From assembly GCA_003999685.1 (NCBI GenBank), contig CP021223.1:1054001-1118000 (forward strand): a stretch of 64,000 bases of DNA, written 5' to 3'. Below are positions 28,601-37,219 of this stretch, one piece after another (position 1 is the first letter of the stretch; every line of letters begins with the position of its first letter). Under the pieces are notes generated by a model. The model ran no database searches, had not been told where the DNA came from, and saw only the letters and a list, made by a program, of their open reading frames with translations. This stretch comes from Taiwanofungus camphoratus (Eukaryota > Basidiomycota > Agaricomycetes > Polyporales > Taiwanofungaceae). Position numbers and translations under genes: made by a program.

Positions 28601-30980
28601 CGAACAATTTGCCGAAGCAGTTCAGCAAGCAGATAGGCCTGTAGGCCTTCGCTAGCGTATAGTCCGGTTTGTTCGGTTTGGGTAACACCACCGTAACAGA
28701 CCGTTTAAAAACGCTCGGGTAAACCTCGAAATCGAGGCAAGCGTTATAGTACGCGCGCAGCCATTGCCGCACGTGTATACCTAGATCGGTTTCGATGCCC
28801 TCTTCGGAGCGCTCGATCCGGTCCACCATCCATTTAATCCACATCCAGTTCACGTGATCGGGACCGGGTGCGGACGTATTGCTAGTGGCTTTGAGATTCT
28901 CGCGAATTTCAGACTCACTAATGTCCGGTAGAGTCAATTCCTCCCTTTGGGGAATTTCATCTATGAATGACAGATCCACCGGCCGTGGGTTGGCAGGCGT
29001 GAACTGAGCTTGAAAAGCGCGACTGAGATCAGTCGCACTTTGAACTGGTGCACCATCAGTTTGCCGCAGCTGAATAGTGGCCTCTTGTCGTCTCGGCTTT
29101 GTCCATGCAACAAAGTCCGAGATCGATTGGGGATTGGATTCATCCATGATCCGATCAAAGTGTGCTCGCTTCGCCCGCTTCGTGGCAAGGCGAAGTGTTG
29201 CACGTTGTTTATGCCGTTCAGACCGAAGTTCGGCAGCAATATCGTATGCATCTGCAGTGGCCTGAGCGCCAGGTCCCGACTGATGACGTGTGTAGCGATA
29301 CTGCCCCGACGCCGCACTGAGGCGGTGTTGGGTGTTCGCCAACTTAGTAGCCGCTCGGGAGCATGCAGCATCCCACCACGACTTTGAACGTTTGGATGAT
29401 CGTTTTACTGCCGAAAACTCCATCCATAGTCTTTGGAGGTCTCGCTCTAGGCGGTCCCCCATTCTTTCAACGCCTTGGGCGCTGCTGAAGTGTGTAGGGT
29501 AATCGACGAATAGTTTCGCCGTTGCCGTCACAAATTGTTGGGCCACGTCGCCGGTACGAGGAATCCCCCGCACTGGTTCTGGCTCAACTTCAATCGGCAT
29601 CTCCCACCGCAGGACCGCGTGGTCGCTGTTGTGACGATGTGACATGAGTACCTGAAGGTCTTGGCCTTCATAGTACACTGGGTCGATCCACACCAAGTCA
29701 ATGACTCCGGGTGTGAGGGCGATGTTGTGGGAACGCCAAGTGACTGGACCGTCCTGGGCGTTCATCAAGACCAAATCGAGTTCGGCCTGGGCCAACTCGA
29801 TGATGCGGTTAGAATCAGCGTAGTGCGAAGGCCGCACCCGAGATCCCGCAGCGCGTGTGTCCCATAATGGGTGGCGGAGATTGAAATCCCCGCACATACA
29901 CGCAATGGGTGGAAGCGCGTGTACATGTGTTTCCAAATATCGGACAGCATCAAAGGTGGTGCTATCGTTGTACACGTTCAGGACATTAAAGTCCCCGGAC
30001 GGCAGCTTAAGCGCTACCATAAGGCAATCCTTATGGGAGACGCTGTGGGTGACAACTTGTGGGGAGGCCGCAGCCCACCGCTTGTTGACATAGATTGCGA
30101 CCCGGGAATCTTTTGATGCCCCGAGGCACTTAAACGAGGCATGGGCGGACGTATTCTCATACGCCTCCCCGTCTCGTGACTTAGCTGAAGCCACATCCTT
30201 GATGCGGCCCCAGAATATCTCCTGGACGCAGATAATATCAGCGTCCCTATGTCTCTCAAGCAAAATGCCCGTATTCTCCGCAGATTTCTGGACATTTGCA
30301 CTTATGCATGTGAGTGTGAGCCTAGTAGGTTCGCCTCTCAGATTGTCGCCATCAGCCGTTGGGCTAGGCGTACGGGAGGGGTCCGCTTCCACCTCCATGG
30401 GGGAATCGGACCGTTCGTTATCTTGTGACTCCGGCGGAGTTCCAAACGGTGGGGCCGAAGCACCGTCGGAAATTTCCGGTTCACATACTGACTCATTAAG
30501 CCCATACGGGTTTATTGGCGCTAGACCCGAACTGGTGTGCCATGCACTTCCAGCGTGGGCAAGGGGCATGGGGACAGCAAGGCTGCCTCCAGTACCATTG
30601 TATTCGTTACCCCCTCCCTCAGAGGGAGAGGGCCTACGAGTCCTTTGTGAATCGTTTGGCACTATGGCCGACGATTCAAAGAGAGGACCTCTCGAAAGAG
30701 AGGAACTCGAAGTGGAACTCTCCCCATGATAGGGTGAGTTCAAAGGTGTGTCCAAAGGACGAGATCTCGGGTGGTCCGAGTCAGCTTGAGTGCGATGAGC
30801 AGGGCAGCCGCCATGCACCGACATCGCACTCGACGAGGTGGGTGCACTATCAGTCCTAGGACCAACAGCGGCTATAAGGGCACCAGTATGGGGAGAATAG
30901 GGAAGGGAACGATGGGATTTAGACATGCCAGACACGGGCGCTAAATCTAGATGGTGGTGGTACTGGTTCAAGAAGCGGCG
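25650..30980 (-). mobile_element. LINE copy B, intact single-ORF variant
   Basis: 5,331 bp on the minus strand between 14-bp duplications. The 3' UTR and ORF2 are nearly identical to copy A. Upstream of the endonuclease (about 30300 onward) the sequence is unlike copy A until the last 60 or so nt, where the 5' tip is again shared. It has no zinc-knuckle ORF1. Both termini are defined, so this is not a 5' truncation. It is likely a recent insertion, given the exact duplication, the long tail and the open frame. Confidence 0.92.
25974..30926 (-). CDS. LINE copy B ORF (endonuclease, reverse transcriptase, RNase H), intact
   Basis: Starts at the first ATG inside the element (30926, MSKSHRSLPYS), giving 1,650 residues. 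The frame is open back to an ATG at 31037, but that codon lies in host DNA beyond the duplication. Residues 1 to about 208 are a Ser/Pro-rich region unrelated to the copy-A ORF1. Next come the AP endonuclease (QEIFWGRIKD, GDFN, SDHAVL), reverse transcriptase with FYVDD near 28140, RNase H (DGSYKN, CSDNQSAL, WVPSHKG) and the C-terminal CCHC finger (CLCG...HVLFDC). All catalytic motifs are present, so the protein could nick target DNA and prime reverse transcription. Whether it works without an ORF1 protein is unknown. Confidence 0.92.
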   Translation of the reverse strand: MSKSHRSLPYSPHTGALIAAVGPRTDSAPTSSSAMSVHGGCPAHRTQADSDHPRSRPLDTPLNSPYHGESSTSSSSLSRGPLFESSAIVPNDSQRTRRPSPSEGGGNEYNGTGGSLAVPMPLAHAGSAWHTSSGLAPINPYGLNESVCEPEISDGASAPPFGTPPESQDNERSDSPMEVEADPSRTPSPTADGDNLRGEPTRLTLTCISANVQKSAENTGILLERHRDADIICVQEIFWGRIKDVASAKSRDGEAYENTSAHASFKCLGASKDSRVAIYVNKRWAAASPQVVTHSVSHKDCLMVALKLPSGDFNVLNVYNDSTTFDAVRYLETHVHALPPIACMCGDFNLRHPLWDTRAAGSRVRPSHYADSNRIIELAQAELDLVLMNAQDGPVTWRSHNIALTPGVIDLVWIDPVYYEGQDLQVLMSHRHNSDHAVLRWEMPIEVEPEPVRGIPRTGDVAQQFVTATAKLFVDYPTHFSSAQGVERMGDRLERDLQRLWMEFSAVKRSSKRSKSWWDAACSRAATKLANTQHRLSAASGQYRYTRHQSGPGAQATADAYDIAAELRSERHKQRATLRLATKRAKRAHFDRIMDESNPQSISDFVAWTKPRRQEATIQLRQTDGAPVQSATDLSRAFQAQFTPANPRPVDLSFIDEIPQREELTLPDISESEIRENLKATSNTSAPGPDHVNWMWIKWMVDRIERSEEGIETDLGIHVRQWLRAYYNACLDFEVYPSVFKRSVTVVLPKPNKPDYTLAKAYRPICLLNCFGKLFEKIIAKRMQWDAQKWGILHPCQFGGAMQHSTTDAGIQLVHNVKEAWARNLIPSVLLLDVSQFYPFINHDALVGIMRKQGFNSKLCNFMANYLIGRKTRFLFNGTLTDPSDFDVGVGQGSSLSPILSGVYIAPVIHKWAPVHLVQLGRTGTQFYVDDGLIMAASPKAVDDSPQALILKNNAILANVFHNLVGDLNRLGLGVEGDKLELMHFWKRQKGYSNSRPLGPDLTIRTDGQDVTLRAKDTMRYLGFFLDPKLSFHAHVRFYANKAASTCNALRMLGNSARGFHPINKRRLYIAHVVPLMLYGAQLWWNPQWKGLKWAAKELQTAQSRAARWITGCFKTTPIGAMEMLGGLVPIRIQVDRYMEKAALRARRIHEGHPMRAALPPYWATNVTNITAPWPLNSRRGKKQAVTPMTFIDRIGRQSSEDFAPLHPEAQPGDRVVDRYIDRFERVFLDGKGPNKSSPEFADWLEYTWWPEFRRQLAQPEGRMLFTDGSYKNAPTVRSGSAWLVIDGEDHIAHGRFGAGKVQSFDAEMLALARGLREAVRDVPAHITTLTVCSDNQSALDRIFKPEVGPSQMAAVMASQHVRAFLDADERRRIVLLWVPSHKGIFQNEFVDELAKKALDDPQPEFISQSMALARVKARVKKRWGTQVDNPSYRGRRLWKVTEDASPLHGTTAKGTWVLKTAGKSNKEVARVCRVLTNHFPGGEYRSRFNIPGPHLCLCGAEETREHVLFDCPFWIRTKRQQGPRDPLLMGPPEQRGWTPDDIMEFLRLNPMVSTFDWAEILAESLLEAEAARTRTFTRARLMCHTVGRQAAWQRFHADRHLDPSMTTALGGKYRDFCEWYDAEAKAFEMYHNWIDEGIAEPSIREDPPV

Positions 30981-30994
30981 AGTCCATAGACCTC
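30981..30994. repeat. Target-site duplication, LINE copy B, right
   Basis: agtccatagacctc, the partner of 25636-25649. It sets the 5' end of the LINE 67 nt upstream of the PPT1 ATG. Confidence 0.93.
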
Positions 30995-31060
30995 GCATTC
31001 TCGCCCGATCGCGCCGTTTTCTGTCGTCGTTACACATTATCTAGCCGCTGCAGATCTAAC

Positions 31061-33613
31061 ATGGGTGATACATTCTCTAGCATCCCTTCGTCTCCTACGA
31101 ACACTACGACGCCAGCATCTTCGCTTCCACCGTCCCCAGCACTATCAAGTCTGGAACTGCAGGATGTGTCAGAAGAAGCGAAGCTACAAGCTGCCAATTT
31201 GAAAATTGAGGCCAACAAGGTGTTTATGAGTATGTAAGCTTTGTATGCACACGACCTCTTCGACTGAAACGAATTGACTTCGGATGAGTGGTTCACAGGC
31301 CACGACTTCAACAAAGCCGCAGACTTATATACAAAGGCAATTGAATTGAACCCAACTGATGCCACGCTTTGGTGTAATCGGGCTTACACACGTATCAAGC
31401 TAGAAGAACATGGCTATGGGCTCAATGATGCCAGTAGGTAATGTCACCTAGGTCGTCGAATAGAAAGACTGACTTCCAACTTTTGGGTCGTAGACACAGC
31501 AATACAGATCGATCCTAAATATGCTAAAGCTTATTACCGGTACGCTGTTGTTTATCGCCCGCTTATTTTACCCTCACGCCTGCCTCACTCTTGAAAAGAC
31601 GAGCAACATGCTATCTTCAGACCCTGAAATATAAGTCGGCTATCGCCGACTTCCGCAAACTCCTTACCTTGGAACCGCAGAACCAGCTTGTTCGTACGCA
31701 GTTAGACAGCACCCAGAAAATACTGCGGAAGTCCGAATTCGAGAAGGTGGGCTTTGCGTCTCTGCTTCCTTTCTACTGCTGACTTGGACTTAGGCTATCG
31801 AGTTAGAGGAGGAGGCTAGTCCGGTCGACAGATGTTATGAAATTATTGCCGAAGGTAAGAGCTATACAATGAGGCTGTCTTCTTTGCGAACCGTCTCAAC
31901 GAATTTTTTGCGTGATCCTCAGGTGGTTGCGATGTAGATAAAGATTATACAGGTCCCAAATTACCAGTCATTGAAGGTGGCAAATTTGGCATACATCTCG
32001 AGTTCATAATTGGTATGATCCAATGGTTCAAAGACGGGAAGGCACTCCCTCGAAGGTATGTCATGACGACCTTGCAATATTTATGACAACCTTATACTAT
32101 AGAAAGATACGTTTGGGAGATTGTGTTAGGCGCCCATGCTCATTTTGCTAAGGAAGAAAGTCTGGTCACCCTCAACTTGGAAGAGGGCATGACCTGCGAT
32201 GTTATTGGGGATGTTCATGGTAAGTATTTGTTGATAAGACGGAAACACAATATGCAAACCTTGTTTGACACCTTCAGGCCAATTCTATGATCTGTTACAT
32301 CTATACTCCCTTACGGGTCAACCTTCTGACAAGCATTGCCTATTAATGAACGGTGATCTCGTTGATCGTGGCTCATGGTCCATCGAGGTCATTTTGACTG
32401 CGTTCGCGTACAAATGTGAGTCCTTACAGCATCGTCACAGCCTTCATTTGGAGAACCAACCTCCGTTCAGGGCTATATCCTAAGTTCATGTATATCAATC
32501 GCGGTAACCATGAGACCAAGGACATGAACCGTACATATGGTTTTGAAGGCGAAGCGAAGCACAAACACGGTGAACAGACATATAAAGTTCGTCAGATCCG
32601 CTCTCTTCCTGGAAATTGACTTAAGCGTGATTGACAGCTCTTCGCACATGTATTCACTACAAGTGAGTGCGTTGGACTATGGATGTTGTGTAGCGCTCTT
32701 AGTCGTCAATCAAGTGCCTCTTGCAACACTGATTAGCGCCACAAAACCACCATTAGGCCCTCTCAATAGTGCAATACTTTCTCCAGAAGGGCTAAAACGT
32801 TACTTCGTGGTGCATGGCGGGCTCTTCAGCAAGGATGGAGTGACGCTTGAAGATATCCGCAAAATTGACCGTATAGGCCGCCAGCCTGGTCAGGAAGGAC
32901 TGATGTGTACGTATTACGCGTGCATGCCCGTCACTACATTTCAACGCTGATATATCCTACAACATCGTAGGCGAGGTATGATGACCTCTCGCGACCGCCA
33001 CAGTGGTCCGAATATTGATCCCTTCTCAGCTATTATGGACAGACCCTCAAGAACTACCAGGAAGAGGACCTAGCAAGCGGGTGTGTGATCACATCTATTT
33101 CCCAGAGCATCATCTAACAAAAGTATCTTCCAATAAGGGTGTCGGTATCGCGTTCGGTCCCGATGTTACAAGAAGATGGTGTCAAGCCAACAGCGTCACT
33201 GGAATTATCCGTAGTCACGAAGTGCGACAAGGTAAAAAGGGTTGCTTTGAAGTTATTAACTTGGCGCATTAGCTGATCCCAAAAAATCAGACGGATATGC
33301 TGTTGAACACAATGGGCTCTGTACAACAGTGCGTAGTCGAGTCTCATGCTCTGGTCGAGAGTTGTGGAGGTGCTGACAATCATCTATATCTAGGTTTTCT
33401 CCGCGCCGAATTATGTAGATCAGGCGGGAAACAAGGGAGCGTTTGTGAGTTTTTCCTGTATCGATTCCTCGTTCATCGACTCACGTCTGCCTGGTTCAGA
33501 TCCGTATTGACGCGGCAGGATCACAAAAGTACACACAATTTGAAGCAACACCCCACCCACCATTGAAACCAATGGCCTACACATCCGGCGGGCTGGCCAG
33601 TTTGTTAATGTAG
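31061..33613 (+). CDS. PPT1: Serine/threonine protein phosphatase 5
   Basis: Seventeen exons: 31061-31229, 31299-31433, 31494-31539, 31599-31746, 31794-31854, 31923-32055, 32107-32219, 32278-32415, 32471-32586, 32638-32662, 32715-32906, 32971-32975, 33030-33080, 33138-33231, 33291-33328, 33394-33444, 33500-33613, giving 542 residues. Three TPR repeats at the N-terminus ([33 protein letters not shown]) would bind Hsp90. The PPP catalytic domain carries GDVHG, GDLVDRG, GNHE, HGGLF and RSHE, the metal and phosphate ligands. A fungal insert lies before YFVVHGG. Exon 12 is only 5 nt and completes the MCE codons. The LINE ends 67 nt before the ATG, so the native promoter has been displaced. Confidence 0.95.
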
Positions 33614-34130
33614 AGACATGCTTCGATACCTACCTGGTGTAGTATCTTGTCTCGGCTAGCGCTTGACCTCAAATAAGCCCTATGAGCTTATTCGGAAGAA
33701 CCAGGGAGATGGTCCAACCCGGTTTCCGAAAGGGCCTGAATCAGCGCCTAGGGCATTGAATTTAATTAGGTGTTGGTATTGGACCCTTTGTCTTTTTACT
33801 TTGCAGTAGAAATACTTGGTATAATAGGGTATAAGCACCGGTTTACAATCGAGAACATATGATATGTATTCCTCACCTTGCTAGTCCAATCTGGCCATGG
33901 AATAGTCCGGTACTTATGTTTCTTCCCGTGATTACTGACCCCCGCCGCCGTAATGCGGAACGATGGTTCACGAGCCACTTCCAAGTAGAATTATTACCTT
34001 ATTTAGCACATACATCTGCCCGCTGACCGCCCGTACCATTGCATATCTCTCGAGTTTCGACGTTGCCTTGTGACAGTAATTTGGCTTTCGAAAACTTTAC
34101 ACACATTGCCGCACAGCTGCATTTGTCAAA
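33614..34130. other. Intergenic region, PPT1 to SR140
   Basis: 517 bp with only short frames. No RNA gene or repeat seen. Confidence 0.5.
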
Positions 34131-36999
34131 ATGGATAAGACGAAGTCTAAACTAGCAGCTTTTTTCGATAATGATGACGAAGAATCTTCGTTCCCAGTGC
34201 GACGGATACGAACTTCTTTCTCTTCCGTTCACGCTCACCAACCGCTCTCTATGTGATAGCAAAAAGAGGTCGATGACCAAAAACTATCTCTTTATACACA
34301 GGGTACTGTCCGCAAATCCAAGCGGGAAAAGGAAAGGGAGGCTGCGGAGGCGAAGCGTAGAGAAGAAGAAGAGAATGCTGCAAAGGCGTATGCTGAGTTC
34401 TTAGACGCATTCCAGGGAGAGGATGCGGACAGAAAGAAGAGCGGATCCACATTTATCAAAGCCGGGCAAGAAGGAACATATGCGCCCTTGAAAAGTAGAT
34501 CACAGAGCTCCCAACCTCCCCGAGCACCTGAAGAATCAATGGTGCGTACTGAAACTTTCTTTGTGTGGTACATACATACAATGCATTCATGATCACCCTC
34601 AGCGCCCTCCTTCCCCGCCGCCACCTCCTCCGAAGCCGAAGGGCAAACGGGCCATGGACTCGTTTTTGGAGGAGATCAAGAGGTACAAGGAACACCGTGG
34701 ACTTTTTCTTAAGTTGGTCCTGATAACTATTCGTAACAGAGAACAGGCAGATCGTGAAGCACGGCTTTCTCGGCATGGTAAGAGACCCATCATTCTGTGG
34801 TCGCTCAGATGCTCATGACGAGTAGCCACGCATGGCAGGTCCGTAACTTCAATAGCAGGTGCGTGCGTGTTTTCAAGTTGCGATCTCTTCCAGACCATTT
34901 TCCGGCACAGCATACGAAGGTCAGAGCGGCAGCAAGGATAGAGGTGATCCTGAAGTGAGTGTAGATGGTTTGTAATCGACCATCCCGCTCCTCACGATTA
35001 ATTTCTCACAGACCTCCAATGTATTCGTCGCAAATCTTCCTCCTCATGTCAATGAACAGAGCCTGGGCACCTTCTTCGCTCGTGTTGGACCAGTCGGCTC
35101 AGTAATTATCGTTCTATCTCCATACGAGTTCAGAAATAATTTGTTCTTGGCAGGTCAAAATCATGTGGCCAAGGGGGGATGGTACCCAAGGTCCTGGTGC
35201 GGATATGACCGCCACTCGACGTACGAAGAACGCCGGTCTCAGTGGTTTCGTATCTTACATGAGACGGAAAGATGCTGAGGCGGCTCTTCGTGAGTTGGAC
35301 GGATTTGACTGGGGAGGTTCTATCCTGCGTGTGGGATGGAGCAAAGCCGTGCCTATGGCTGCCAAACCTCTGTATGGTGAGTAGGTGTTAAATTGGGGTA
35401 AATACGTTGTCTGAATATGCCTCGAATTTCCAGTTATGAAAAAGTCGAGGTCGAGGTCGCGGTCACATTCAAGATCACGATCACGGTCGAGGTCACCAAA
35501 ACAAGCAAGAAGTAGAAGTCCCTCGCTCGGTCGCGACCGTCGTCGCTCTGCTTCACGATCTCGTTCGCCTTCTCGCGGCTATGAGCGTTCAAGAGGCTTT
35601 CGGTCCTCTCGGCGTTCGCGTAGCCGCTCGTGGGGACGCAGCCGTTCACGGTCTCCCTCACGTCATAGTCATCGTCGCTCCTATAGTCGCCCGCGTCGGT
35701 ACGACAGTCGTAGTCGCTCTCCGCGCCACCGATACTCTCGAAGCCCGCACGGACGTTTGGGTCTCGAGGAAGACGAAGTCTCGGACTTATTCATCAGGCT
35801 TGTCGCGACCGAGGTTAAGGGACACGATGCGGAGTACGAAGTGAGTCTGCGTGAACGGGAGCGGACCAATCCCAGATATGCATTCTTGAAGAAAGAAGTA
35901 AGACTCCCTTTGTTCTATTTCACCACCTAGTTACTTATTTAGTGACATTCCGTAGCATCGCAGACACAGATTTTACCGTTCGTTGGTGGAGCGAAAGGAG
36001 CTGGTGGATCCTCAGTTTGATGATGAAGTGAGTTTATCTTGATGTACATAGACTACCCGTTCACCGTTAGCTACAGGGCTATAACTCTGTTTACTCCACG
36101 GACTCCGCTGAAGAATCTGAGCGTGAACGGGGACGAAAGAGCGAGCTTGGCAAATTAGCTCGGCGCCGATTCGAAGCTATGCTCCGTGCGCTTTCTGGCC
36201 GGAGAGGTGATGTCGCACGTTGCATGGCATTCAGTCTTGAGCATGCTGAGGCCGCAGCTGAGGTTCGTTCACGGATGTCATTTGTGGAGTGACTTGAGTT
36301 ACAACCTGCATTTTACAGGTAGCAGACATTATCATTGCTTCGTTGGTAGTCGATGGGACGCCGGTCCCTCGTAAAGTCGCACGGCTGCATTTGATCTGCG
36401 ATATTCTACATAACTCCGCTGCTCCATTACCCATGGCATGGAAGTTCCGTCAAGAATTCCAGTCACGGTTGGGTCTGGTGTTTGATCATCTGTCTACGAT
36501 TTACCATTCCTTCCCTGGGCGCATCACGGCAGAGACGTTCAAAAAACAGATCATAGCCGTTGTAGACATTTGGGAGGACTGGATTGTGTTCCCGCCTGAC
36601 TTCACTTCGGAATTACGGGCAAGGCTAGAAGGATCCACTACGAAGGAGAATGAAGCTCAAGATGAACAAATTGTCAGCGAAGTCAAGGAGACTACTCTAA
36701 ACTTCTCATCCAAGTTCAAAGCAAGTTCCTTCATACCTGCAGACGAGACCGCGAATCCAATCCCAACCACTGGTATCGCAGAATCCAATGTTGATGGCGA
36801 ACCCATGAATGAAGGCAGTGATATTGACGGTGAACCAGTAGACGATATGGATGGAGAACCAATGAACGCAGATCTGGATGGAGAACCGATGGATGATATC
36901 GACGGTGTCCCGATGGACAATAGCGCCCTTGATGGAGAACCGATTGACGGAGAGCCAATTGACGGGGAACCAATGATGATATCGACGGTGCACCAGTAG
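34131..36999 (+). CDS. SR140: U2 snRNP-associated SURP/RRM/CID protein (SR140-like)
   Basis: Twelve exons: 34131-34196, 34302-34541, 34603-34682, 34740-34777, 34826-34838, 34894-34954, 35012-35101, 35154-35376, 35434-35897, 35956-36027, 36077-36262, 36319-36999, giving 737 residues. An N-terminal charged helix (KREKEREAAEAKRREEEE) is followed by an RRM (VFVANLPPHV and GLSGFVSY) and an RS-rich domain encoded at 35434-35745. Next are a SURP module (DLFIRLVATEV...NPRYAFL) and a CID (RRFEAMLRAL...HLICDILHNS), then DGEP repeats. It would act in U2 snRNP and 3' splice-site function in the nucleus. The RS block sits between RRM and SURP, whereas I recall it at the C-terminus in the human protein. 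Exon 5 is a 13-nt microexon. The final residues look frameshifted. Confidence 0.9.
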
Positions 37000-37219
37000 A
37001 TGTATAATACTTCTCCTTACAACTGTACCGTGCTCCCATTGGGTAAGTCTCACTCGATTGATATCTATTCTCGAAAGCCATCATTATTATTACCACTGTG
37101 GATAGTTAAGCAATGCGCGAAAACAGGAGCATGTGTGTGGTATATCCGATAGCTAGTTTGTAACAACTTTGTGTTCATCCTTCCATCCTAGCAGCGCTCG
37201 ATAGATAGTGTTGTAAGAT
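37000..37219. other. Convergent 3' intergenic region, SR140 and vigilin
   Basis: 220 bp shared by the 3' ends of two convergent genes. No gene seen. Confidence 0.5.

Noticed and set aside
30927-31037. Treating the LINE copy B protein as 1,687 residues from the ATG at 31037
   Set aside because: The element ends at 30980 and its duplication at 30994. The first 37 codons lie wholly or partly in host DNA or the untranslated 5' tip, so the element start is 30926.
35434-35745. Short-period repeat that might be a CRISPR or tandem array
   Set aside because: It is the Arg/Ser-coding repeat of the SR140-like protein and lies in frame within an exon.
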